Shown here piece by piece: positions 33,926 to 48,574 of a stretch of 64,000 nucleotides of DNA; position 1 is the first letter of the stretch, and each line of letters begins with the position of its first letter. A model generated the notes under the pieces. That model made no database searches. It was given only the letters and a program-made list of their open reading frames with translations, and was not told the DNA's origin. The position numbers and the translations under genes were made by a program. The stretch lies in the NCBI GenBank assembly GCA_019614645.1, contig JABWDB010000013.1, positions 62,001-126,000 of the forward strand, read 5' to 3'. This DNA comes from Stratiolaelaps scimitus. Lineage: Eukaryota > Arthropoda > Arachnida > Mesostigmata > Laelapidae.

Positions 33926-35815
33926 ATTATATATGTCTATATATCTAGCAATTGAACACAGCTTCCAGGAAATAACGATCCTAATTTATGTTGACACATT
34001 TTTACAACACTATTTGTTACGTCTCTGTTTGAGCTTCATTGCACTCCAATACGCTGCACAGCTACAAGCAGAGCATAGTCATTTAGAAGTTGAAACAATA
34101 TATGTCCCTTCTGTTAAGATTTTAAGTTAAAGTTTTATCCACGGTCATGGGACTATCGCACCTATCCTAGATGTGTTGGCCTGGTTGAATTCATCCCAAT
34201 AGTCCAATGAGCATGATGCATAAGACATTGGAAGGACCGTACAGGTCACAGCTGGTTGATCAGCATCGCGTTGGGATGAACGTGTGGAAGTCATTACCGC
34301 CAGCCGTAATGGCCACCACGAATGAAAGACAGGCCGAATAGCAAACCTATTTAGCATTTTCTCATTGTTCTTCCTTTTGGACGTCTGTTCTCTCCATCGT
34401 TGACTATCTTGAATATAAGATACAATTCGTTTCAGATATAGTTAACGTAAAGTACGCATGGATTGGACCCATTCATCCAAGTATCGTATGGTCGGATGCT
34501 AAAAAGAATTTCTTTCTTCTTCTTATGAAAATTATAGTTTTTTTTTGTGGCCTAACCTGAAAAGAACGGACAGAAACCAGCAAGAAGAGCATTTCGTCCA
34601 TTTGCGAATGCCTTGCAGCCAGAGCCCCCTGAATCGAACGAAATCCCGTAACCGTAACAGCAGTAAATAAAGTTGACTGAAATTATTTTGTTCTCATGCT
34701 TTTATGACCTATCCAACCTTTCTGTCGCATTGGGATACGATCACGCCTGCGTGCGTAGACATAACAGTTGCAGTCAAATACTGTATTGACGTAGTACAAC
34801 TCGAGAAACATTTCATCTCTCTGTCACCGGTTGTTGTTATACGTATTCTTGCGACAGTCATTGTATGATGTCCTAGAAACGTTTGTATGCGGCGACGACA
34901 TCAGCAGTAGCTTCAGTTGTATAGTGGTCGTCGCAGTGAATACCAGGGTGGGGTCATTGGTGGAAAGTGAAGAAATGAGGTAAACAAAATGAGGTAGAAA
35001 TATGAAGGATCCCCTGTGGCAGTGAAGTGCGAGGTGCCCAATGCTGATGACAACTCGATCTTATCACGCCCGGTTTCAAGCTTGGCCTCGCTACGAGCCA
35101 CCGGGTGAACCGGGGCGCGTCGTAATGGCAATCTGAAAGCAGTTGTTGAAAACCAGCTGGCTGGCTGTTCTATGGCGCTGTTGCAGCCTTTGCTGTTGTG
35201 TGACAAGAGCTGAGCGCTGGCGATGTTCTGACCAGAGTTTATCTGCAGCGGTCGTCGTTATAGCATGGAAAACTGAATCGTGTGGCACAATGACAACAGT
35301 GCCATTGGACACAGAGGGTTGAGTTGACTTTGAGAGAGAGAGAGAGACCGACAGACGATCAGGAGTCTAGTCCATAAACGCCCACGCCAGCTCACACAGC
35401 CTCATACGAATACACACTATGAACTGAAGATAAATGGCTAACATGTGGACGTGCTTGTGTGTCAACGTGTCTATGTGTGGTTGCTTGTGTAACATTCAGT
35501 GTTAGTCTTGATGAAAAGCTCTTCATGATTGCACCGCCCAAATCACAGTTAACGCCAAGCTGGCGAACTAGTGCCGAGTTGTCACCAGCCGTCGATTTTC
35601 AGCTTCGTCAGGTGCCAGGTATCGTTGTCAAATCCAGCTGTATCATCGATGGCAGAAGCCACACATACACACACACAGCATGACTTTCGGTATGAGGCGT
35701 TTTGGATGGTTGAGTAGGTGGCTTGGCTTGGCCAGTCAGTCGGCTGGTTTCAACGTGACACAACAAGACGAAGCTGAGACATACTTACTGACTTACGGAC
35801 TATTTGTCAGTGATG

Positions 35816-35840
35816 TATATATATATATATATATATATAT
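35816..35840. repeat. (TA)n microsatellite
   Basis: A TA tract of about 25 bases. Confidence 0.9.
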
Positions 35841-38069
35841 CGTGTGTATGCATATTCGACCGGTGAGCTGCTTGCTCGGCTGCGGTTTCCAACGCTTGCA
35901 TGCCAACCCTTGCGCGTTGGAGACGATGGAAATGTTTATAGAACGTCTTGCGTGGGTGGATAATAAATCGATGCACGAACCCTGAACGCATCCCGGCGCC
36001 GTGGCCAATAATGAGAATGGTTAAAATGTTTTTATTATACCTAGTAAACTTGGCTTGTCCCCGCCGGTGACGTGTACCTGTTTCTAGCTGTTCATATTAT
36101 TCGGCTACCACAGTACTTTGTTCACCTTGAAAATCACCAGGTACGTGGATACGATTGAGGTATCGGTACTGCCCCGTAGTCATTAGCGCCACGAATTCTA
36201 AAAGCAATCACCTTCTAAATCTGCATCGATTAATCTATCGGTCGTCATGTCACTCTTGCCGCCATATATCCTCTCGATATTTTGACAATGACGAGAGTTG
36301 TTATTTGCAACAGCTGAGCGGTAGTGCACCGGTAGTGGCTAGTGCCAATGTCACTGACAAACGCGAGAGAGAGACAGAGCGAGATAGAGAGAGAGATAAG
36401 TAGCTCGCGTTCATCCATCTATTCAGTTGCACCGCTCCCCTTGATGTCAGCCTGTGGAATTGAAATGTCACTGGCGGGACAGACAAACTCTCAGTCAGTC
36501 ATCCACTCAGTTGGTCCGTGAGCTGCCACCAAAGCGTCCATGCTTCTCCTCTGGCTCTGACCATCTCGTCGCTGCGCGGACGGACGGCGCTTTCCTCGTT
36601 CGTTGGGTCTACGACTGTATAATAGATGTATTATATCTATACTGGTCTCTCTCTCTCTTTGTATCTGTCTGTCGTATTGTCTCCAGTCTGTCATCCTCAG
36701 CCATTCGAATGACTCCGATTTTGTCGACGAATTCGAATATCGTATGAACGCTATATGGCTAACAACCAGCCACCGATCCGACGTTTTTATTAGGTAGAGG
36801 TACTTTATATCTACACCGCTGCATCTGCTGCTGTGTATCATATGTATATGCGTCGTACTACTTGATCAGATTGTGACGACTGTGGAAGAAGTAGACGCTT
36901 GCTGTACGGCCTGTTCGTACGTGTGAGCACAGATGTTTGTTTCAGTGGCCAGGTTTCGCTTTGATTTGGTGAACGGGCTGTATGCAACGCAATGACAGCA
37001 TCGGCATCATCACCAGCAGCAGCAGCAACAGCCACAACACTTTGAGCTGATGAGGGCCGAGTCGACCCAATGTGGACGTTATCCCATCTCGGCCGTCGTT
37101 TCCAAAGTACGACGAGGCCAAGGCGGGAAGTACCGCAGGCTATCGTACTATGCTCCAAGTTTGCAAAGCGCAGCATCGTCAACACCGTACTTAGCTACCA
37201 ACGAAGGATACGCTGGATCGGTGATCGACGGCCGAACGGAGAGCGCTTCCGGGTCGTGGGCAGCTACACGGCGGCGCTCGTCTGTAGATGTGTCCATGTA
37301 TTTGTGCTGAGCACTGCGCGCGAAACACCAGCGGAGTACTCGCGCCAATAACAGCCCCACCAGCCGCTTTCGCCGTCCCGGTACGTGGAGAAAAGGTCGC
37401 ACTTGGAATCAGCCTGCGCAGATAGTGCTAGATCCTGTGACTGATCCATGGCCTGTCAACCTGTACCCATCCATCTATCTATACGCGTGCGGCAGAGTCG
37501 AGCACTGCCTGCGCGAAACTCTCACTCGAGATTATAGTGGTGGTGGTGGTAGCCGGCCGCCGTAGCACGACCAGCAGCAGCAGCAGCACAGGTACCATCA
37601 GTAGATGTAGTATAATATAGATCGCCTCTACGCTGCTGCCAACAGGAACACCGACGTGCCATAGGAAAAAGCAAAATCCACTCTAGCAAGCGTGTTTCGA
37701 TATGTGTGCAAAAAACACTCTCCCCCACAAGTGAGGCCGTTCTTAGTCAAATCCCCACACGTGTCCTTTGACGCTGTGTATTGTTGTTGTTGACTTCGTT
37801 TAGGCGCGTTCATCTCGATGACTGTCAATTGGCCAGGGACAGTCGAATAGTCGCGCAGCAAATGCCGCCTGTGCAAAGCACCAACGCGATCGATGTTAGA
37901 CGTGTCGACGCGGCCGTTATTGTAATAGCCTAAGGACGAGTCATAAGTAATCACATAGAGATAATAATATTCGAGATAGATTTCCGGTTATTGCTGTCCT
38001 CGCCGAATCTGATCGAAGGTTTCGATAGAACATAATTCATTCATTGGTCATCGTGAAACAATCCAATTG

Positions 38070-38109
<40 letters not shown>
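38070..38109. repeat. (TA)n microsatellite
   Basis: An uninterrupted TA tract of about 40 bases. Confidence 0.9.
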
Positions 38110-38113
<4 letters not shown>

Positions 38114-41100
38114 CTCTGTATGACGATATCAAGTTATAAGTGTTGAATACAATAGTGAAGTCACATTATGTTCCGTGTCATATCGCTATCCCGCTATTAC
38201 AAATGTGTGGCTTAACTTCGTCATTGATCGATAGAAGGACTAGGGGTTGCCACTTCTACATTTCGTTCATTGCTTTTGAAATTTGAGTGAATTTCACTGT
38301 GGCGGGGCGAAATCACGAAACACGAGATGTGGCTGCATATTTACACTTGAGTATTGCCCAATATAGGCTTACACCGCGACGCAGGTCAGATAGCCATGGA
38401 GCATACTCAGTCTTCATTACCTTTGGTCGATCTACAAACAGGTGTATAAATGTGAATGTGAGTGGGAACATGAGGTGGCTGCTGCTGCTGCTATTGTTTG
38501 CTTGTTTCATAATGTAGCGTATTGTTCCGTCTTGAGACAGAAACTTTGTTGAGCCCTCAAAGTTCCTTTTACTGAATTGGACACCAGTAATTGAAATAAT
38601 AATAATTATTTTAATATATATATAATAATAAATTAATACTATAATAGATATAAAAATAAATTTTGGTTGTCTCGGTGCTCATGTTCCAAGCCAATATTCA
38701 CTGAACGAGAGATTATTACTACGATCATAGGAGCAATATGTTATTCCACTGGCTATAATAATCTCCTTCGCTACAACTTTAAGTGGTGCGTAGCACCTCT
38801 AGTGGAACGGCCACCGAACTGATATGGAGTATGATATTAATCCTATGTCAACGCAGTTGCGTATAACTCGATCCATTGAACCTCTTTGCAATGATTTTTG
38901 GTTCGCTACATTGTGTCGCCAGGCCAATATCCGACGAGTGGAGACGCATCTTTTTCGGCTAATGAATGCCTGTGTCAGACCCTAGTCGAGTCAGTCATAG
39001 ATTATTTTTCAGTCATACGAAGTATATCAGAAGGAAACTAAAGTTGAAGGTGGTTATGATGATCAGTTAATTCAGTTGCCCCCACTTTACCCACTTGACA
39101 TCACACCACAGACTGAAACTGTACTCGATGCCTTGTACGCGATACGAGCTGTGATCCCGCTCTATTCAACGACCACTTTCACCGTCGCCGTGCGATGATG
39201 ATATCATTTGTTTGTGTATATATGTACCCCGTTGATGTTTTTCTTGTATTTGTTGTCTATCGCCTGCCAGCATCCTTACGCACACGCTTGGCATATTCAC
39301 GGCCGTGAAACTTTACTGGCCGGAACAACAAAGAGCCACCTACAAAAAATTCAAAAAAGCAAGCGGGTGGCTGTGACAACGATACGCGAATCCCCGAGTA
39401 TAAATCGACAGCAGCGTCACTAGCGTTTGTCAACCAACGATCGCGATGGTGACCGAAGAAGAAGAAGAGGAAGAGCTAACATGGGGACGCACCGACATCT
39501 GTTGCCATCGCTGGACACAGGGCGACTGGATAGGGGCCACTCAGGTGGTGTTTTTGCTGGTGGATGGCGCCGAAAATCTATTTTCACGTGTGTATGCGCG
39601 CAACCGAAGGACACGACATTGCTATATACTGTCCGCTTTTGTCCGGCTCTGCCTTCGTGGGTGTACGCTCGCTTTGGCGGGATCGCACCGGCTCACCGCT
39701 TCGCGTACTGCCACCACCGTCAACGTGAGCGCTACAATCGTCAGCAGGAGCGTCACAACGAGTGACGTGAGTGGTCGCACAGCAGTTCTCTACTTCTGCG
39801 CAGTGGCCCCGTCACGCGCAGAGGAGCTACCGCCTACTGCTGAGGCGGCGGCGGTGGCGGCGGCGGCGGCGACGGCTGTGGTTGTCCCACTATAGCCAGT
39901 GGTCTATGGTCGTTGGTTGCTTGCTTGGTTTGCTTCTACGACGGACCGTTCTGATGTTACGTTTCGACTTATCCTCGCGGGTACTGCTGATCACAGCTAA
40001 CGCGACGCCAACTGCCGAATAAGAGTCGAAGCAGCAGCAGAATTCAGTTCAGCGCGGATCGCTGCTGGTGGCTGGCCACACCATACGAATAAGCCTTTAG
40101 CGCGAGGAGCGCTGTTCGTAGCGTTGATGGCGTCGGTAGGGGCTGACCCAGATGCAATGCAGAATAGTGCATCTGCAGCAAAATATCAACACTTCAGATA
40201 GAAGAAGCCTGCGGAAGTGCTGTACCGAAAAAAACGTTTGAAGGCTAACGCTAGCAGACGACGTTAGCGATCGCTCTGCATATGTGTCTCGCTGCATGGA
40301 CCTATGTATGTGTTTGGCGGCCGTCAAATGCGCAGTAGCACTGCATGAAGCCCTGATCGAGCTGCAGAAGAAGTAGCCCAGCAGCGCCAGCTATCGGCGC
40401 GCTGTCTCGATCGACGCTATCGCCTATTTCACCGATGGTTGTTGCAGCGGCGGCGGCGGCGGTGGCGGTAACTGTGGCAGCCGTCATCGTTCTTGCAGGG
40501 CGCCGAATTTATCAGCTGAGATGAAACTCCAATATTCGGTTCGTTATCGCCGATATCGAAAAGACGACTGGCCTCACCCCTGCCACGATTTATTTTCGCC
40601 GTTCGGAGCCGTTTGTCTTCCCGCTTTCTGTCTACGCTGGATGTGAACTACTCAACTGGACATTATGTGCGATGAAGGAATTGTTTGATTTTAATTGAGT
40701 TGTCACCTTTTGCCATCATCAGAACACGGCCACTGGTGGCATTTTGCTGACGATAGCCAATGCTCGCTGTTGGTTCCCGTAACGATTGTTGAAGTCGACA
40801 AGACGCTCGGTTCTCTGATATCGAAAGTAGCTGTGCTACTAATGACTTAAGTGGGTGATGTGACTCCGCGACTTCTCAACGGACTCCTGTGGACAGCATC
40901 ACATATCTATGTGAGCGCATTATGGTATCGCAATTCTATACAGTTGTTCATTTCGATGATATTTACTAATCGTGAATCATCCTATAGAGATTGAGCTCTA
41001 GACGCTGCCGTAACTGTGGAGAGTGGCTCGCGGTGTTTCGGCATTATCAACCTGGGACAACCATCGGTCGTCACAGCGTACAGTATATTCACTGAAGAAC

Positions 41101-43156
41101 ATCAGTAGTACATCAGAACCGCGGTGGTGTCGCCTCTCGCTATTTGTCCGTGTCAACTTTTCCGGGTCCTTCATCGAGTCCGTCACAACACAGTGCACCG
41201 AATGCTGTATACATAAAAATATCATTACTTAACAGCGTCACGCCGGTTCCAGTCATAACGCACTTCAAGTGCATGAGCTGTGTTCTTCTTCGCATTGTTC
41301 CCTGTTGTCAACTCAAACTTGAGTAAGTTCATGCCCGTCGATAACAGACGCATCTACGATACGAAGTAAAAGGCTGTTGTTTCCATTGATTTAGTTCGAT
41401 GCTTAGAGGGGATAGCTAGTGTTTATGCGTTGCCACCGCTGTCAGCACCAGCTCGCTCCTTCGTGCCCGTGTCGCTGGTCTGTGGCCTCTGACCTCCGCT
41501 CGAATGTTTATAGCAGCTGCCGCTTCTGCTCGGTCAACTCTGTGGTTAGCTTGGCAGCGCACTATTGGCTCATCCTGCTCTGAGTGCACTCGGCTGCTAC
41601 ACTCATGGATAGAGCGTGCTTTGTGCGAAATGAGTTGAACGGGCAAGGAAGGCAAATATGGTTTGCTCTAGTAGACCTGCCTTAGGATGATGATTATATT
41701 ATTTGATAGGCACCGTTCGTCGCTGCCACCATTTATCTCAATAACTGGGTCGTGTTCAGCTCTTTCTGCCAGCGAGATGTTGTCTTCTAGTGCAGAGTTG
41801 ATACTTCTTAAATTTTACCGGGCGGCGTAGCAAGACGTAGTATTTAAGATGGTTAGTAATGCAACTTAGGATTGCCTATATTATACTAATGATAAACGAC
41901 AAGCGATTATCGCATTAGACTTATTTAACTATTATATGTAAGTTTAGCCCGTGAAAGGAAAACGCTTGCTTATCTCTGCAGTGAATATTTTGGTAATTTA
42001 AATTATTTATTAAAACGTTTTTTTTTTTCATTTTTATCATGTTATTTCTCTTTACACGCGACAAACAAAATAAACACGTGAGCTTTGAAGCGGATTGAAA
42101 AAATATCCTTGTATCGCACAGTTTTTGCGATGGCGTAAAGAACGAACTTTCGTAGTTCTCCTGATGGAAAGTAAACTTTAATTAAGTTCGTAAGATTAAA
42201 TTCTCTTTTCGTTGACCAAACAGGGCAACTGAACTGAATGTGCTCACTATCTTATCTGTTATCGATCGATCGATTGAATTGATTTCGGGCATGATTTCAA
42301 TCCATCCCCCTGTGACGATTCGATGGGCCCTCACACATTTAGAGATTGCTCCTTGCTGCCTTCCCGCCTATTTTGGGTCGCTGAACCTAAAAGATGGTCA
42401 GGTTTACCTTGCACTGGAATCTTACCAAAATTGCTATCCGTTCCACCTGACGTATGCGATGCCATTTTGCCAAATACGTCGGCAGCAATGAGTTCGAAAT
42501 CTTGCTCGTGCTAAGATTATAATCCAAACAACTCTCATTGGATTAGTCGAAGAGGGTAACAACAAAGAAAGAGACTTCTGATAAGAAAGATATCCTTCCC
42601 CGATATCTAACATGTTAGTGAGAACTCGTAGGAAGGCAGGCCCATTGAAATCTTTGATCACCTCTATGTAACGATTGCTTGGACAGGTGCTTCCTATTTC
42701 AGCTGCATAGAAAGCGACTACACTGTGCTGACTATTGGCCATCGCATCAGATCGAGATCAAATGATCACTAAGATGATCGTACATCGATCTAGAGACACA
42801 AACGCGCATTCTAGGCAGCTATCGATTCACATTGGGGGTCCCTTAACGGAAACTATAGCGGAAACTAAATTCGAGGAGGAAGTCACAAGTGATTTCTTAT
42901 CAAAGGACAAATCTGAATATCCAGCCGCGTGTAGTGGCTTTCAACTATACTTCTATCTTCGTATACAATCTTAACAATAATGGTAATATCGGCCGAAAAT
43001 AGTCGAAATATTATCTGAGTCGGTCAGATACTGAAACTCGTACAAGTCTATGCGAGTACAGCCACACGCATGCGCAGCCTGCACATGATGATGATGACTC
43101 GAATATATTATTACAGATCGTTAATTATAATTATATTAATTATTATTATCATCAAG

Positions 43157-43183
43157 TGCTCTCTCTCTCTCTCTCTCTCTCTT
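43157..43183. repeat. (CT)n microsatellite
   Basis: A CT run of about 26 bases, preceded by an AT-rich stretch. Confidence 0.9.
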
Positions 43184-45486
43184 TAATTGCCTGAGTCTAA
43201 ACGCGCTGCATCCGTAAATGAACTGTCAGCCAAAAGAATAGATCTCACTTGCTCGCTTCTTTCGCATTCAACTACCTACACAAAGCGAATCACCACTGGT
43301 GGCCGCCTTCATCTTCGCTGACGTTATTTTGTTTCTATCAGCAACGGTGGCTGCGTGAGAGAAGCAGGCAATTTGTTTTGCCCCGGTGCCATGACCACCA
43401 GCACCAGGTCGAAATGTAGTTCGGCGGCAGCAGCAACAGCAGCAGCAGCAACGAAGGGGCCAGCTCGTCCGTTCTTATGGCTGGCTACACCGTTCACCGC
43501 CATCGGGCGCTCGTCTGTTGGTGGTCTCCCTTTGCTGTTGTTGTTGTTGCTTAGTTCGATTCGGACACTCGAACCGAGTTGACGGCGATCACTGCTGATG
43601 TTGTTGGTGCAGTGTCTGCTGGCTGTAAACAAATTTTCCTTCGCTTGTTCCTGCCAGCTCCCCGGTGGCGGGGCTGATCAGCAGGTGAAAGTGATGAAAC
43701 TGCAACAGGAATCAACGTCGTCGTCGGCTGCATCGGCATTCAGCTCAGCTTCGTACAAATGTGGCCTCGGTTATCGTTGCCACTCTGACTGCAATCGCCA
43801 AAATGAATCAGATCGTCGCTCTTTCTTGATGGCATACCCTCAAGGTCATTTACGCTCAAAACAAAATGCATGGCGTTGGCATCGGGTAAGCGTATAGAAA
43901 ACGCGAGAGAGGAAAGAATATTAAACGAATCAACGAGAACTGGAACTATATATATATATATATAGTGAAAGAGAGAGACTGCCAAACTGGTCCGTTGCGC
44001 GAGGGTATAGTATACGGTCTTACAATATGTTGACTCTGTCATGGAAGAAAACATGCATTTCTTTAACGTGTCAGAAAATCAACCTTGTAAGTGACAACGA
44101 ATACCAATTTAAGAGTGAATTGAAGAAGTTTACCGAATGTTAAACTCCGAATGAATTCATTGAATCTACAGCGGTGTCGTAAGACGGAGAAAAGTGATTA
44201 GATTTCTTGATAAGAGCACGGCACTCTGACTAGGCCACTCTGGTTGAGCGCCTGTCGCTGACGACCTGAACCAGCCAAGGGCAATCTCTGCCTTCAGGTC
44301 GCCGGTGGCTTTAACTATGAAGGACAGATTCAGACCTCTCTCTCTCACCGTGCATTCATGCACTCTGCTGTGGGTCTTGGTCGGATCATCCATATCGCCG
44401 AAGTTCTCTCAGTGGTTCTCGCTGGCGCCCGTGATCTCGCTGTTATGGGTATTGAAGATCTCTGGCAGATTACCTTTTGGACACCTCGGCAGATCTACAA
44501 CTCCTTTTATTTGTGGTGAACTACCAGCTCTCGGGTGCAGTAGAGGATAATTGAGCCCTTCCTATCGTCTATCATAAGCTGTACTATACGATGTTGTTAT
44601 TCAACATCACTTCTGGCACGATCGTATTATCAAATCGGGATAAACCACCATTCGAAAACAGACCAATTTATACATAAGTAGATACACCAGTTTTTAGCTA
44701 ATGAACGAATAGATACGCAGCGAGTTCAAAGTTATTATAGAGCTATGCTTTGAGAGATATACGGCAACCGACAGAGATTTAATTTGAGCGCGAAAGTCCC
44801 ACAACAACGACAGTTCAGTGAATATTTTTACAAAGTTTACTCGTTGCTGCTGTTCCCTGCGAGCGCTTCCATACAGTTTCGCTTTCATCGACCCGAATAG
44901 GCTAGGCTAGTGCAGTCGACGAGTCCGCGACGAGTTACTCAGTGATGATAGTTCCGCCCAGGGATGTCGCATCCCTCCGTTGGGTGACTCTGGCGTCACC
45001 TTCCCAGCTGACGACATCATATTGTGGATTGTCGTTGGTCCCTGTCAGTGCAATCAGCGCGGTGGCAGTTGGCACTGTTTTGTGGCTGCTTTCCATTTGC
45101 AGTGACGTCTTTGGCGCATCCCCATCGACGGTGTCCACCCATAATACATTCTCAAGCGCAGTCCGTACGCTAGTTAAGGGGTTGCCTATACTTGATGGTG
45201 ATAAAATGGAAGAAATCTTCGCCCACTTACAGATGCCAGTAAAAAAAACGGAGCTTTGCTTGTCACGCAAACAACGCGGTTCTCATTTTAAAATACTGAG
45301 TATACAGCCTCCTAGACTATCTGTCTTTCTATGCAGGTGGGTGGGTGTGGGTGTGTTCTAACATGTTTTAACATACGTCGCATTTTGAGACGTTATTTGG
45401 TCTTCATCGATTTATTGTTCGTTTGGGCTCTATTTGCAGTTGGGTGCTACCATACGACTGTTTGCTGATTTGTATACCACGCTATC

Positions 45487-45513
45487 ATATATATATATAT
45501 ATATATATATATC
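45487..45513. repeat. (TA)n microsatellite
   Basis: A TA tract of about 27 bases. Confidence 0.9.
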
Positions 45514-48153
45514 GTGTATCGTCACAATCGCAAACGGTATCGGCTTGTTTCCAGTATCAGTCTCATTGATTTGTTCTTCCCTTCGATCATTATCTGTTAT
45601 CATTAGCATTATCGTCAGCCACCTTCTGTTCACCCAACTTCCTCGGGGTTGTAATTGTCAGAAGGGTTCCGATAGTGAGTCCCATATATATCTATTAGAT
45701 ATCTCTATGTCTCTCTCTCGCTGTCTGTTGCTGTCGGGCTTTGCCAGCTTCTGTCTCTTCTTGTCTCGGCCGTCTCCCGTCGATGGCGCTGCGATCAATT
45801 TAGCGCTAGCTCCGTACCGCCTCCGCGCTGCTGTGGCTGCTCAGCAACAGCAGCAGCAGCAGCAGCGTCAGCCTATGTTTTCCATGTACGAGCGGGTATA
45901 AGTAGTCATAGTAGTTTGCTGGTGCTGCCGCTGCTCATGTTAAGGCAAATTTATATCTGACTGACAAGCGATAGGTTGTATCAGCCATCTGCTGACAGCC
46001 TATGCCCATGCAACAGCAGCAGCAGCTCACAACTACAAATCCTCTTTTGCTGTCGCTACCACCAGCACCATTACTACAATTGCCACAGCCGCCGCTGCTG
46101 CGGCTGCTGCTGCTGCTGTTTGTGGCTGGCGCAGCAATTCTCTGGCCCCCTCCTATGGGACGCTGACTTGCTGTGGTGACTTCGCTGCTGTGGGTGGCGA
46201 TGTGTGTGGCTGGGTGTGTGTTTGTGTGTATGTGTGCATTGGTTGTGCGTTGCCTGTGCGAGGATAAACGTTAGCCGCTAGTTGCTGTTCTGGCGCTGCT
46301 GTGGCGCTGAACGACAGCATCCCAGCAGCACTGCTTAGAAGCAGTGGCCTTAGGGAGGAGAGAAAGAGGTTGTGTGCTGCTGCTGTGGCCGCCGCCGTCG
46401 CCGCTGCTGCTGCTGCTGCTGTGGTGACTGTTGCTTGACCGAAGACAGCCAGGCAAGCAGTCGCTAGCAGCAGCTCGTCGTATCCCCGTCGGTCGTTCGG
46501 GCAGGGCTCTCACGCTTCGGACCTCTCCACTACGAAGAGGTGGAAGTGCCTGAGAGTACCCTATGACCAAATCCAACAACCATCACCACAACTACATCTA
46601 AAACTAACACCCAAGCCCCCTCCAGAAGCCCCCCCTATTGTTACAACAACAACTATCCACCTACCTGCCTACCTACCAGCACCACAGTCATCATTACAAC
46701 TACTACCTCTACTACTCCTACAAGCACTACCTGATATTCCACTAGATCTCTCTCTCTCTCCCTTTGTGCTCCCATTATCAAGAACAACAAGTTTCCCAAT
46801 TACATCAGCTTCTACCACCTTCTTCCTGGGTGACACATTAGACCAGTGGTGAGTAGCCAGTTATGCATCAGCTCGACTCGGATTGAATCATCAATGTGTA
46901 TTGTACTAAGCGGATATTGAACATCACATCGAAATCATAGAACAACTTGTATAGGTACATAGATCGATTGAGTGTGCTGAATGAGTGTGCGAAGCGTATC
47001 ATGGATAGTCGAGTCATCGTTGTAGCGTCGTGTGACCGAAGTGACCGAGTGCACCAATTATCTGGTTAATTTAAAAATGTGATATGAGCATATCTGTGTT
47101 TGCAAATGATGTCGCGACAAAACGCGAAGTGAACAACGGCGTCTATTGATGTCGGGACCGTGACCCGATGTATGTAGAGGCGTCGGGAAGGTAAAGATTG
47201 ATTATGTTCGAAGTTACCGTATTCGAACGAAGTGAGTTAAGTCTGCGGAAGACGAACAACCAGTGAACGATGCTGAGGCAACACACACACAGATCAAGCA
47301 ACAACAAGCCAAGTGATTCCCTATTATGGGCCAGTGGGATTCTATGGCCTGTTGTTCACTCAGCGTCCGCTGTGCTGTAATTATGTGCCGGCCGATTTTC
47401 GCGTACCGAATTTCGTATCGGGAGCGCTACAATACGTTCCGTCAACGATCTACGTCGTTTGACGTTGTGCCTACTCCGTACTGTGGCTAAATTTTGTGAT
47501 GATGACCTCGTGTTCGATTTGTTCGCTACCTCTCTGGCTCGGCTCGCTTGGTGCAGGTTGTGTGTGACGTGACACCTTGAGATACGACGCATCCAATGTT
47601 CACAATTCGAATTGACGCCGCTATCGAGTGAAGAAATTAGGCCATTTATTGGATGAGGTCCTCTCCGACCTGTGCTTCTTGATGTTAGCTTGCCCTCTCT
47701 GGTTGTTCCATTTTGTCACACGGAACCGCTCTGAGGCGGTTCGTGTCTCGGTAGCTCGGCGCTGAGAAAGGCAAACTCGAATGTGTCTCTATAAACATGC
47801 GAATGCATTCAAGTCTGTTATATGGCTACACGAACGAAATATGAACAGCCAGTATCACGATACATGTATGCAGTGAAACCTCGCAAGATAATTCGAAATT
47901 ATCCAACGATTTTCGGTGCCGTCTGACGCAAACGCTTGACGTCATTGTCTCCACAGTAGGATAAGCAGAACCGCCCATAACCCACTGATGTGTTCCGGTG
48001 AACGCTGACCACAGTCGCCAGCGTAGTTCACCCATCGAACTCTAGTGGAAACTACTAGAGAAATAAAAAAAAAACGATTTCTGTAGCCAAAAAGGAAATG
48101 ACATCATATTCTATATAACCTTTGTCAGGGCAGGCCAGGGCGACTGAGCACAC

Positions 48154-48169
48154 TGGCGCCACCTAGTGA
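48154..48169 (-). promoter_or_regulatory. candidate CTCF-type insulator motif
   Basis: The + strand reads TGGCGCCACCTAGTGA. Its complement contains CACTAGGTGGCGC, which fits the CTCF core CCASYAGRKGGCRS at 13 of 14 positions. It lies about 0.8 kb upstream of the cyclin I coding start and next to a CTCTAGT/ACTAGAG inverted repeat near 48040-48060. A single motif match is weak evidence. Confidence 0.3.
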
Positions 48170-48499
48170 CCTTTACAAGAAACTCTTCCGTCAGCTGATC
48201 AAGCGCCAAAGCTGAGAGAAGAACTCTGCCGCGGCGGCAGTTACTACCACTGCTGCTGCTGCTGCTGCTGATGGTGACCTCCCAATCAGGAGCGTCTCTC
48301 TCTCTCTCTCTCTCGCTCGCGGTCTCTCTATCTTCCTGTTTCTCCCTCTGGTTCGTTCTGACGTGAACCTCTAACTAAGCTGCCTACGTTTGATCCGTGG
48401 ATTAGTTACTTAGTAGTAGTAAAACGGTCGAATGCGTCTGAATGAGGTGATCATTCCATACATTACTTGTAATCTCGGTGGTGCTCGTTACAATAGCTA

Positions 48500-48520
48500 A
48501 TAATAATAATAATAATGATG

Positions 48521-48566
<46 letters not shown>

Positions 48567-48574
48567 TAATATTA
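48500..48574. repeat. (AAT)n microsatellite with GAT interruptions
   Basis: About 75 bases of AAT triplets broken by a few GAT units, some 370 bases upstream of the first recognised cyclin exon. Confidence 0.9.

Larger units (their letters stand above)
30001..40000. other. intergenic DNA with triplet and dinucleotide repeats, no gene recognised
   Basis: Many short open frames occur, but they are made of Ser/Leu/Gln/Ala runs read out of CT, CAG, CAA and GCG repeats on either strand; none shows a domain. Simple repeats include CCG at 30188-30207, CTG/CTA at 30896-30946, a 15-base G run at 30582-30596, CAA/CGA at 32716-32813, CT then TA at 33876-33922, TA at 35816-35840 and 38070-38109, and CAG at 37013-37032. 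Confidence 0.55.

Noticed and set aside
39427..39895. Overlapping frames of 112 and 149 codons
   Set aside because: Both are low-complexity Glu, Ala and Arg runs read from GAA and GCG repeats in two frames of the same sequence.
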